Below, one piece after another: positions 14,494-20,977 of a stretch of 33,721 nucleotides of DNA; the stretch's first letter is position 1, and each line of letters opens with the position of its first letter. The position numbers and the translations under genes are program-made. Under the pieces are notes generated by a model. The model searched no databases, was not told the origin of the DNA, and worked only from the letters and a program-made list of their open reading frames with translations. Origin of the DNA: Hydrogenophilales bacterium (GTDB lineage: Bacteria > Pseudomonadota > Gammaproteobacteria > Burkholderiales > Thiobacillaceae); NCBI GenBank assembly GCA_023258975.1, contig JAHFRD010000026.1:1-33721 (forward strand). Direction: 5' to 3'.

Positions 14494-15252
14494 ATGATTT
14501 CCGGGATGTATACGACTTCGCTGACGGTGGCTGAGTACTTCGGGAAGCGGCATGGCGGGGTGCTGCGTGACATCAGGTTTTTGGATTGCAGTCTGGCATT
14601 CAGGGAGTGCCACTTCGAGAAGCACCACGAGCCCAGTGAAGTCCAGAACGGCAAGCCGCAACCGTACTACCGCATCACCCGTGACGGTTTCACATTCCTG
14701 GCTATGGGTTTTATCGGCAAGGAAGCGGCCAGGTGGAAGGAGAGCTACATCACCGCCTTCAACCTCATGGAAACCCATTTAGTGGAGGCCACCCGCACGA
14801 TTCAGCGCCTCGAACGCTCAGGGCTGGGCAAGCCCCTCGACTTCTCCGACCCGGACAACCTACCGGCGCTGTCGTCGGACATGTTCGTCTGCTTGATGGA
14901 CGTCTTCGACAACAAGGCGGTGGTGTTGATGCTGCAATGGGCACTAGCACACGAAGCCCACAAGTCCCCGGTGGTCGCCACCTTCCGTGACATTGAGCGC
15001 GATTTGAACCACCTGGCGGGGAAGTCATCGCTCAACACCGCAAGCAAGCGCCTGGCGGTGGACGAGATATTGCGAGTCACGGAGGCGTTGAATGCCACCG
15101 GCCACAAGGCGACCAGCTTCGAACTGCTCCTTGACGCACTGGCGGATAAAGTCGCCGCACGCCTGGCTAAAGGCGGAGGGCTCACGCAGCTTTTTTCCGA
15201 TGAGGACTTGACCGCCTTGGCGGCCGAAGTTCAGTCCACGTTGTTGCATTGA
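14494..15252 (+). CDS. Rha-family (pRha) phage-type regulatory protein
   Basis: 252 residues from the ATG at 14494 with a strong gaggaggg ribosome binding site. The N-terminus TTSLTVAEYFGKRHGGVLRD with a Cys/His-containing CHFEKHH is followed by PQPYYRITRDGFTFLAMGFI, GKEAARWKESYITAFN and FNLMETHL. This is the Rha/pRha domain signature found in temperate phages and their mobile relatives. The C-terminal half is helical and of unknown role. Rha proteins are linked to phage regulation. Its place inside a T4SS operon is unusual and suggests cargo picked up from a phage. Confidence 0.85.
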   Translation: MISGMYTTSLTVAEYFGKRHGGVLRDIRFLDCSLAFRECHFEKHHEPSEVQNGKPQPYYRITRDGFTFLAMGFIGKEAARWKESYITAFNLMETHLVEATRTIQRLERSGLGKPLDFSDPDNLPALSSDMFVCLMDVFDNKAVVLMLQWALAHEAHKSPVVATFRDIERDLNHLAGKSSLNTASKRLAVDEILRVTEALNATGHKATSFELLLDALADKVAARLAKGGGLTQLFSDEDLTALAAEVQSTLLH

Positions 15253-15373
15253 TCTGGAGCCGAGTCGCCATGCTGCAAGCCCTGTTCTCCCGTTTGGCAA
15301 TGCACGGCGCGCCGTTTGCGGGCGCGCATTGGCCTAATCCGGATCATCTGCCTTTGCTGAGATCAGGCCCGCA

Positions 15374-15733
15374 TCACGCCGCTTTCATCATGAAATCCAC
15401 ATGCACGTCGTCATACGGGAAGACGATGCCGCCGTCGTCGGTACGGTCAACCAGGCCGGCTTTGATCAAGGCGTGCACGTCGTCATGCACGGCTTTGATG
15501 TCGCGGTCGAGCCGCCTCGCCAGTTCGCGCTGGCTCATGGGGCCGGCGCCGGCCATGGCGCCCAGGAGTTCCCAGCGTTTGCCGGTCAGCGTGCGCCAGA
15601 ACAGTTCATGCGTGGCGAAGCTGAAGCGGGGCGGGGAGGCTTCGCCGGTTTTCCAGGCGTGGACCACTTCTTTCAGGGTGTCTTCCAGACTGCAAACGCC
15701 GATGGTGACCACTCTCATGGCTTTGGTGTCCAC
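15374..15733 (-). CDS. HTH DNA-binding protein (HVO_A0114-like, orphan antitoxin type)
   Basis: 119 residues from 15733, or 114 from ATG 15718 (MRVVTIGVCSLEDTLKEVV). It contains FATHELFWRTLTGKRWELL. A winged helix-turn-helix follows (MSQRELARRLDRDIKAVHDD, VHALIKAGLVDRTDDG). It ends FPYDDVHVDFMMKAA. This matches putative transcriptional regulators usually encoded beside small toxin genes, but no partner is seen here. It lies opposite in direction to the T4SS genes, in the Rha-virB6 gap. Confidence 0.75.
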   Translation of the reverse strand: MDTKAMRVVTIGVCSLEDTLKEVVHAWKTGEASPPRFSFATHELFWRTLTGKRWELLGAMAGAGPMSQRELARRLDRDIKAVHDDVHALIKAGLVDRTDDGGIVFPYDDVHVDFMMKAA

Positions 15734-15769
15734 CGTGCTGGAGATGATGAATGCGCGAGAGGCTGCGGC

Positions 15770-16042
15770 TCAGTGCGGTATGCGTAACACGGCAATGATG
15801 ACGCCGCCAACGGCCGCGACGAACGCGCCGAGTTTGATGGTGAGCCGTAATTCCATCGCGAGAATTTCTTTGCGCAAGTCGTCGATGTCGCGCTTGGTGG
15901 CTACGTCCACTTCGCCGATAGCGGCGGCCACGGCGCGGGCTTCGGCTTCGGCCTGGGCGGCGGGGACGCCGGCGGCCTTGAGTGTGTCGGCGAATTTGAG
16001 TGTGTCGGCGAATTTGAGTGTGTCGAAAGTAATGGTGCTCAT
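15770..16042 (-). CDS. DUF1640-like coiled-coil membrane protein with tandem repeat
   Basis: 90 residues. An N-terminal ITFDTLKFADTLKFADTLKA contains the hexapeptide FADTLK in tandem, from an 18-bp DNA repeat. AAQAEAEARAVAAAIGEVDV, an ATKRDIDDLRKEILAMELRL coiled coil and a C-terminal membrane anchor (LGAFVAAVGGVIIAVL) follow. The layout resembles DUF1640/CCDC90-like proteins, small bacterial coiled-coil membrane proteins of unclear role. A second member lies at 22227-22442. Antisense to the T4SS operon, like the TA genes. Confidence 0.65.
   Translation of the reverse strand: MSTITFDTLKFADTLKFADTLKAAGVPAAQAEAEARAVAAAIGEVDVATKRDIDDLRKEILAMELRLTIKLGAFVAAVGGVIIAVLRIPH
15978..16025. repeat. 18-bp tandem repeat inside the coiled-coil gene
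   Basis: The 18-base unit ttgagtgtgtcggcgaat occurs at 15978-15995 and 15996-16013 with a 12-base partial third copy (16014-16025). It is in frame and adds FADTLK units. Copy number may vary by slippage. Confidence 0.9.
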
Positions 16043-16099
16043 GGCTCGAATGCTATCCGCCCTGGGCTTGGTTCGTCAAAAACAACAATGGGAGTTCGC

Positions 16100-17275
16100 A
16101 TGACGCGCGGCGTGACATGGTTCTACTGGGTTGGGGTGGTGGTTTTGTCCGCCCTGGCGCTTTGGGCGCCGCGGGCTGAGTCGATGCCGCCAGTGCTTGT
16201 CGCGGTTGTGGCGGGCGTGGCCGCCGTCGGTATGGCTGAGCCGGTGGCCGCTCAGGCGGTGCCGGCGGCGGCCAATCCTCCCGCCGGACAGCAGGCGGGC
16301 CGAGCGCTTTCGCGGGTGATGAACGGCATCCAGGCGGCCGGCGTGCGGATGGCGGGTTCGCTGTGGCAGGAGGGCTGGGAGCTTTTCTGGCTGGTGTGGA
16401 CCTTGATGCTGGGTTGGACCATCTACAAGAACTATCACCAGAGCGATGACCTGGTCGGTTCCCTGTCGATCTTTGGCGCGACCAGCATGTTCATTTACCT
16501 CGTCCTGATGCTCTACATGCCACCACGCGCGGGGGTGTCCACCTGGGGCGGCTCGCCGGTGTACATGGCGCAGATATTTACCGGTGGGTTCGAGGAGTAC
16601 GCCAGGAAGATTGCCGCGAACTCGGGGATCAATGTGCCCGGCATGGGGGCGAACTGGAACAGCTTGCAGGCGGTGGGGGCGAAAATGTTCTGGAACAGCA
16701 TCAGGGAGCTACTGGAATACGCAGCTGGGCTCCATCTTTTGCCGGAAAAACCGGACATGCTGGATTACCTGAAGGCGTTGGCTATCGGCCTGCCGCGCTT
16801 CCTGCACGTCGGCCTCGCGTTGATCGCGTCGATCTTCGTCGGGCTGGCGATGGTGGTCTACGTTTTCGTGGTGCTCATGGCCGATGTGCTGGTGGCCGTC
16901 GGCCTGACGCTGGGGCCGATCATGATCCCCTTCTACCTGATGCCGGTGCTGTCATTCCTGTTCGACGGCTGGTTGCGTTTCATGATCACGGCGGGTTTCT
17001 ACAAGCTGGTGGCCACGGTCATGCTGGCGCTGACCTACAACCTCGTGAAGGAATTGGAGGTGACGTCCCAATCTCTTGCGGGGGATGGCGTCTGGTGGGG
17101 CGATCTGATGAGCCTGTCACTGGCTGTGGTGATCGCCGTCATCACGCTCTTGTTGATGTGGCAGGTGCCGAGTATTGCCAGTGCGCTGACTCAGGGTAGT
17201 GCGGGTGGGGATATGAGTAAGGCGTCCAGGACACTCGAAAACGCAGCAAAGCTTCTGACGCGAGGGAAACCATGA
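16100..17275 (+). CDS. virB6: VirB6/TrbL-like polytopic T4SS protein
   Basis: 391 residues from ATG 16100 (ggag eight bases upstream); ATG 16088 is four codons longer. An N-terminal signal-like segment precedes MPPVLVAVVAGVAAVGMAEP. Several membrane helices follow (FWLVWTLMLGWTIY, SMFIYLVLMLY, FLHVGLALIASIFVGLAMVV, LMADVLVAVGLTLGPIMIPF, LAVVIAVITLLLMW). The GP-x-IPF stretch and the helix-rich C-terminal half are typical of VirB6/TrbL. It forms part of the inner-membrane DNA channel. The C-terminal tail is soluble. The TA block follows on the opposite strand, so the virB operon is interrupted here. Confidence 0.88.
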   Translation: MTRGVTWFYWVGVVVLSALALWAPRAESMPPVLVAVVAGVAAVGMAEPVAAQAVPAAANPPAGQQAGRALSRVMNGIQAAGVRMAGSLWQEGWELFWLVWTLMLGWTIYKNYHQSDDLVGSLSIFGATSMFIYLVLMLYMPPRAGVSTWGGSPVYMAQIFTGGFEEYARKIAANSGINVPGMGANWNSLQAVGAKMFWNSIRELLEYAAGLHLLPEKPDMLDYLKALAIGLPRFLHVGLALIASIFVGLAMVVYVFVVLMADVLVAVGLTLGPIMIPFYLMPVLSFLFDGWLRFMITAGFYKLVATVMLALTYNLVKELEVTSQSLAGDGVWWGDLMSLSLAVVIAVITLLLMWQVPSIASALTQGSAGGDMSKASRTLENAAKLLTRGKP

Positions 17276-17277
17276 AG

Positions 17278-17616
17278 TCAGGTATTTCCCTCGTCGCCAT
17301 AAAGCAACCAATAACCATCTTCGTCGTATTTGGCGGCCTCGTATTCGATTCGTTCGGTGCGATCCGCAGCCATAGCAGCCGCCATCGCAGCGGCAGACAT
17401 CGGCACCACCCGCTTGGTATAGCCATCCCGATGGCCGATGTACCAGGCAGACCAGACCGCCCAGACCAGACCGGCGCCGTAGCACAAGGCTTGCATCTCG
17501 CGGGTCGGCATGACCTCGGCGAGCCACGTAGCCGGCATCAGCCCGACCATGGCGAGCAGCCACCAATGCACGAACGCCTTGACGGCGCTGAATCGGGTGT
17601 CTCGGGTGATCATCAT
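17278..17616 (-). CDS. Hypothetical membrane protein
   Basis: 112 residues from MMITRDTRFSAVKAFVHWWL with two hydrophobic segments (WWLLAMVGLMPATWLAEV and ALCYGAGLVWAVWSAWYIG). A Met/Ala-rich stretch and an acidic tail (EYEAAKYDEDGYWLLYGDEG) follow. Its stop lies three bases beyond the virB6 stop, so the two are convergent. No family recognised. It may be expressed downstream of the brnTA genes. Confidence 0.6.
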   Translation of the reverse strand: MMITRDTRFSAVKAFVHWWLLAMVGLMPATWLAEVMPTREMQALCYGAGLVWAVWSAWYIGHRDGYTKRVVPMSAAAMAAAMAADRTERIEYEAAKYDEDGYWLLYGDEGNT

Positions 17617-17702
17617 GATGGGGTGCCTCTTGGTGGTTTTGTTGGTTTTGACGATTCGTACTGTAGACGCCTCTTTGCCTCGCGGGAAGTGATGCCGCTC
17701 AC
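17613..17702 (-). CDS. Possible 29-aa peptide, doubtful
   Basis: A GTG at 17702 opens a 29-residue basic frame (VSGITSREAKRRLQYESSKP, then TKPPRGTPS). Its stop overlaps the ATGATG of the membrane-protein gene, suggesting coupling. It could equally be the tail of a lost gene or chance. Confidence 0.2.
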   Translation of the reverse strand: MSGITSREAKRRLQYESSKPTKPPRGTPS

Positions 17703-17726
17703 TTCAGCGCGTCGAAAGTCGTCCGG

Positions 17727-18089
17727 CTATGCCGGTGTGTGGTCTTTTATCCACTCGCGCATGGCGTCGTTCACGCGCGTCTGCCAGCCGCGGCCGGTGG
17801 CCTTGAGCGTTGCCAGCACGTCGGCGTCGAAGCGGATCGTGGTCGGCACCTTGACCGGCGCCTTCTGCGTCCCCCGCTGCCGGCGCTTTTCGGCCAGCGC
17901 CGCGCGCAACGCCGGAATGCCGCCTTCGAGCACCCAAACGGCGTCTTTCCAGTATGCCTCGACGGCCGCCGGGTCGTTCGGGTCATACGGCGAGTCCGGA
18001 TCGTCCACATGCTCCGGCGCTGCGGCGATCAGTTTTTCCCACGCTTCAGGGGTGGTGGGGAAGCCCTTGGGCAAGGCGTTTTGTTTCAT
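17727..18089 (-). CDS. brnA: BrnA-family antitoxin
   Basis: 120 residues starting MKQNALPKGFPTTPEAWEKL. The C-terminal VPTTIRFDADVLATLKATGR with GWQTRVNDAMREWIK is the ribbon-helix-helix of BrnA antitoxins, which bind BrnT and repress their own promoter. The N-terminal part is acidic. It overlaps the end of brnT by 44 bases, in the usual toxin-first order. The dyad at 18334-18374 upstream of brnT is a plausible operator. Confidence 0.82.
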   Translation of the reverse strand: MKQNALPKGFPTTPEAWEKLIAAAPEHVDDPDSPYDPNDPAAVEAYWKDAVWVLEGGIPALRAALAEKRRQRGTQKAPVKVPTTIRFDADVLATLKATGRGWQTRVNDAMREWIKDHTPA

Positions 18090-18324
18090 GGCGTGTGGCC
18101 CTTCTCAGGCTGATGACATGGAGGTCGTTGCCGCGCTCGGTGTAAGTCATGAACACAACCTCGCCGCGCAGGAAACCAATCACGTTGATGCGTTGCTCGC
18201 TGTAGGCGCTTCGCGCATCTTCTTCCGAGATCACCGGGCCGCTGAAAATCGCCTCGCATCCCACGAAATCCAGCTCGTGTTTACGGATGTTCTCTCGGCG
18301 CTTGGCTTCGTCCCAGGTGACCAT
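18046..18324 (-). CDS. brnT: BrnT-family RNase toxin
   Basis: 92 residues: MVTWDEAKRRENIRKHELDF opens with the family's W-x-x-AK--N--KH-v-F pattern. GPVISEEDARSAYSEQR, VVFMTYTERGNDLHVISLRR and the final R-A--HE block follow. BrnT is a RelE-fold ribonuclease inhibiting translation. All signature segments are present. The toxin gene comes first and the antitoxin overlaps it. Antisense to the T4SS direction. Confidence 0.88.
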   Translation of the reverse strand: MVTWDEAKRRENIRKHELDFVGCEAIFSGPVISEEDARSAYSEQRINVIGFLRGEVVFMTYTERGNDLHVISLRRATRHETKRLAQGLPHHP

Positions 18325-18333
18325 GAGCTAACT

Positions 18334-18374
18334 GTATTAACAAATAGTCAGAAGTTCAAGCAAATCGTTAATAC
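18334..18374. promoter_or_regulatory. Candidate brnTA operator
   Basis: Arms gtattaac (18334-18341) and gttaatac (18367-18374) form an 8-bp inverted repeat in AT-rich DNA directly upstream of brnT. On the minus strand, ttgaac with tacagt 17 bases later could serve as a promoter in the same region. Confidence 0.4.
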
Positions 18375-18378
18375 ACAT

Positions 18379-18675
18379 TCACGCCGCTTGCTGGAGGGGG
18401 ATAGGTGTGACACCAAGATTGCCGCCACGTTGCCGTGCCTGCCAGAGGTCGTGGGCGTCCTGGTGGGCAAGCCAGGATTCGGCGCTCTTGCCGAAGGCAA
18501 TTTCCAGCCGCAACGCCATCTCCGGGCTGATTCCAGCACGGCCGTTGACGATTTCAGACAGCGTTTTACGCGAGACGTTGAGCTTTGCGGCGGCATCGGT
18601 AATAGACACCCCCAGTGGTTCAAGCCACATCTCGGCCAGGATTTCTCCAGGATGGGGCGGGTTGTACATGCGCAT
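18379..18675 (-). CDS. higA: HigA-family HTH antitoxin (no HigB partner seen)
   Basis: 98 residues. [20 protein letters not shown] is the near-invariant start of HigA/VapI antitoxins. An XRE-type helix-turn-helix follows ([20 protein letters not shown]) and ends ...[20 protein letters not shown]. HigA normally represses and neutralises HigB, which is encoded just upstream. Here the gene upstream, three bases away, is hicB instead, and no HigB is visible. It may act as a third gene of the hicAB operon, or be an orphan. Confidence 0.85.
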   Translation of the reverse strand: MRMYNPPHPGEILAEMWLEPLGVSITDAAAKLNVSRKTLSEIVNGRAGISPEMALRLEIAFGKSAESWLAHQDAHDLWQARQRGGNLGVTPIPLQQAA

Positions 18676-18678
18676 GGT

Positions 18679-19110
18679 TCAGACCGCTTCACGCACATCC
18701 ACAACCAGTCGCTTGCCCAGTACCGCCAAGGCCGTTTCGATCTGCTCGATGCGGCTTTTGTGGCGGAGAGACAAGAGACGATCCACCAGTGTGGGGGCGA
18801 GATTGAGCATTCGCGCCAGATCGGCCTTGCGTTTGTCATTGGTCAAAAGTGCGTTGTAGAGGGCAACCTTGCCCGCCATCACGACGGGCAGCACGACGAC
18901 GGGTTGTGCCTTTCTCGGGGAGGAGGGCGTGGGGATCGGCTCGCGCCGTTCTTCAAAGACCTCAAAGGCCGTGGCCAGCGCATCGGTGGCGTTAAGCAGC
19001 GCCTCGGCCTCGTCTTCACCCACCGAATGAGCAAACGGAATGTCGGGAAATTCAACGACGACAGCGCCGGTGGCCGGGTCTTTCGAGAGATTTACGGGAT
19101 AGCACAGCAT
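18679..19110 (-). CDS. hicB: HicB-family antitoxin
   Basis: 143 residues with an N-terminal partial RNase H-like HicB domain: MLCYPVNLSKDPATGAVVVE, FPDIPFAHSVGEDEAEALLN, then NATDALATAFEVFEERREPI. The C-terminal part contains a DNA-binding helix-turn-helix (RKADLARMLNLAPTLVDRLL, SLRHKSRIEQIETAL). It neutralises HicA and represses the operon. hicA ends 12 bases upstream, with an aaggagc ribosome binding site in the gap. The higA-like gene follows three bases after its stop. Confidence 0.9.
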   Translation of the reverse strand: MLCYPVNLSKDPATGAVVVEFPDIPFAHSVGEDEAEALLNATDALATAFEVFEERREPIPTPSSPRKAQPVVVLPVVMAGKVALYNALLTNDKRKADLARMLNLAPTLVDRLLSLRHKSRIEQIETALAVLGKRLVVDVREAV

Positions 19111-19122
19111 CTTTTTGCTCCT

Positions 19123-19302
19123 TTACTTCAGTCCCAGGTCTTTCTTGATGGCGTTGGCCAGTGGCTGAGGGATTTCCTTGGCGCCATGAAACGGAAATAC
19201 GGCTCGGCGGCCATTCAATTCGGCGTGCTGATGGCTACCTCTACCAGGCCTGAAGCGAACTCCCTGCCGCTCAAGCCATCGCTTGAATTCACTGTATTTC
19301 AC
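19123..19302 (-). CDS. hicA: HicA-family mRNA interferase toxin
   Basis: 59 residues from a GTG at 19302 (ggag ribosome binding site). It reads VKYSEFKRWLERQGVRFRPG, RGSHQHAEL, then RAVFPFHGAKEIPQPLANAI and KKDLGLK. The G-SH catalytic histidine and the FPxHGxKEIPxPLxxxIxKxLGL block are the HicA signature. HicA is a double-stranded-RNA-binding-fold RNase that cleaves mRNA. It is short and GTG-started, so easily missed. hicB follows 12 bases downstream. Confidence 0.9.
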   Translation of the reverse strand: MKYSEFKRWLERQGVRFRPGRGSHQHAELNGRRAVFPFHGAKEIPQPLANAIKKDLGLK

Positions 19303-19330
19303 GCGCCACTCCGTTCGCCCTCACAGGTCA

Positions 19331-19359
19331 TGAATAAACATATCTGTTTATTTTGTCAA
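19331..19359 (-). promoter_or_regulatory. hicAB promoter with overlapping palindromic operator
   Basis: On the minus strand, ttgaca (19359-19354) and tattca (19336-19331) are spaced by 17 bases. A perfect palindrome (aataaaca-tatc-tgtttatt, 19333-19352) covers the spacer and -10 box. A repressor there, most likely HicB, would block RNA polymerase. hicA starts 29 bases downstream of the -10 box. Confidence 0.65.
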
Positions 19360-19385
19360 CGTAATCCTATCCCGCAAATCAATTT

Positions 19386-20084
19386 ATGACTTCCAACGCA
19401 ACCTCTCCCGGCAATCCCCCTCCCGCCTCGGTCACCGGCACGCCTGTTCTCGCCCGGGACGCGCTGCTGTCCACCGAGCGCAACCGCGCCTGGGCCTTCG
19501 CGCTGGCCGCCATTCTGGTGGCGTTGGTGGAGGGCTTCGTGATCTTGTCCATGCCGCCGCCGACGGCGATTCCGTATTTCCTGGAAGTGGACAAGCTGAC
19601 CGGCGAGGTCAGGCCGTCCGAGCGGGTGGCGACGCGCTTTGACGCGGGCAGCGCCGAGTTGACCTTGCGTTACTTCATGAACTTGTGGGCGAAGCGGCGC
19701 TTGGGGTTGGATCCGGCTGCCCGCGTTGCCGAAAGGGAAATCGCGCAGGCTTATGTCATGACCACGGGTGCCGCGACCACGCAGTTCGACCAGTGGTTGG
19801 ACAAGGAACGCCCGTTCGAGCGGCTCAAGCGTGAACCGGGGTATTCCCGCGAAGTGGCGTTGATGCCGGCCTCCTTCCTCTCCGAGGGCGTGGCGGTGAT
19901 CGACGCGACCGTGACAGAGCAGATGGCCGGCAACACGATCGCCACCCTGCATCAGCGGCTCACCCTGCATTTCACGCTGCTTCCGCCTTCCGCCGACGGT
20001 TCGGATGAAGACATCAAGCGGCGCTTACGCATCAATCCCATCGGCTTCTATGTGAAGCATTACAGCCTGGATGACATCAAATGA
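19386..20084 (+). CDS. virB8: VirB8/TrbF-like T4SS inner-membrane protein
   Basis: 232 residues: a cytoplasmic N-terminus with SVTGTPVLARDALLSTERNR, a membrane segment (WAFALAAILVALVEGFVILS) and a periplasmic NTF2-like domain. The domain starts PYFLEVDKLTGEV and has YFMNLWAKRR, REVALMPASF and a final INPIGFYVKHYSLDDIK. The closing P-G-F-V--Y--D motif is standard in VirB8/TrbF. It nucleates the inner-membrane core complex. virB9 overlaps by four bases. Confidence 0.92.
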   Translation: MTSNATSPGNPPPASVTGTPVLARDALLSTERNRAWAFALAAILVALVEGFVILSMPPPTAIPYFLEVDKLTGEVRPSERVATRFDAGSAELTLRYFMNLWAKRRLGLDPAARVAEREIAQAYVMTTGAATTQFDQWLDKERPFERLKREPGYSREVALMPASFLSEGVAVIDATVTEQMAGNTIATLHQRLTLHFTLLPPSADGSDEDIKRRLRINPIGFYVKHYSLDDIK

Positions 20085-20977
20085 GGACACCATCACTTTT
20101 GGCCCTGTTTTTGTCCACGCTCATGGCCACGCCGGCCTGGGCCGAGACACCCATCCGGGAATCCGCGCCACGCGCGGCGCCGGAGGCGGCGACATTCGCC
20201 GATACCCGTCTGGCGGTCTATGCCTGGAACCCCGATCAGGTGTTTCCGGTGTTGGCGCGCGCGGGCATGTATAGCGTGCTGGCCTTCGAGCCGGGCGAGC
20301 GGGTGCAGGGCTTGTATCTGTCCGACACGGCGCGCTGGCAACACCATGTGGCAGGCGACAAGCGCCACGTGTTCATTCGTCCGTTCGAGGCTGGGGCGTT
20401 CAACTCCGGCACCGTGATCACGGATCGGCGCGTCTATCAGTTGGTGCTGGAATCGCGCGGTGAGAAGGAACGCTGGCACCAGCGCGTTTCCTGGTACATC
20501 CCGGGCGCGGCATTCGATGAACTGGAAGCCGCTTTGCAGGTGCGGGAGGGGAGGGCGCCGTCGATGATGGGCGGCGGGGCCGCCGAGGCGGTTGCCAGTG
20601 TGGCCGACGCCTCTCCGACGAAGGTGGATCTTGCGCGATCCTCATTCGACTACGCGATTGAGGGCAATGCCGAGTTTCGCCCGGCATCGGTCTTCGATGA
20701 TGGCCGTTTCACCTGGTTCAGGATGCCCAAAGGCGCGCAGGTTTCGCCGGCCCTGTTCGCCGTGGACGCCAAGGGGGAGACCGAACTCGCGGCCTATGTG
20801 CTGGTGGAGGGCGACTGGTTCAAGGCCACGCGCACCGCGCCTGGCTGGCGGCTGTTGCTGGGTGACGAGGAAGTGCGGGTTCAAGCGCGTGGCCGCAAGG
20901 TGACGTTCCCCTCGCGCGGCGCGTCTTCTTCCTCGTCGTCTTCCACATCATTTTCTTTCTGGTCCTGGGGCGAGTGA
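20081..20977 (+). CDS. virB9: VirB9/TrbG-like outer-membrane core protein
   Basis: 298 residues with a signal peptide (LLALFLSTLMATPAWA). The N-terminal domain contains YAWNPDQVFPVLARAGMYSV and LAFEPGERVQGLYLSDTARW. The C-terminal domain contains YAIEGNAEFRPASVFDDGRF, TWFRMPKG, ALFAVDAKGE and WRLLLGDEEVRVQ. VirB9 binds VirB7 and VirB10 in the outer-membrane core; no VirB7 lipoprotein is seen. The C-terminus has an unusual Ser-rich run (SSSSSSTSFSF). It is coupled to virB8 and virB10 by overlaps. Confidence 0.93.
   Translation: MRTPSLLALFLSTLMATPAWAETPIRESAPRAAPEAATFADTRLAVYAWNPDQVFPVLARAGMYSVLAFEPGERVQGLYLSDTARWQHHVAGDKRHVFIRPFEAGAFNSGTVITDRRVYQLVLESRGEKERWHQRVSWYIPGAAFDELEAALQVREGRAPSMMGGGAAEAVASVADASPTKVDLARSSFDYAIEGNAEFRPASVFDDGRFTWFRMPKGAQVSPALFAVDAKGETELAAYVLVEGDWFKATRTAPGWRLLLGDEEVRVQARGRKVTFPSRGASSSSSSSTSFSFWSWGE

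Noticed and set aside
17272-19389. A 705-codon plus-strand open frame between virB6 and virB8
   Set aside because: It runs antisense through brnA, brnT, higA, hicB and hicA, all recognisable minus-strand proteins. The translated product is low-complexity and has no domain pattern.
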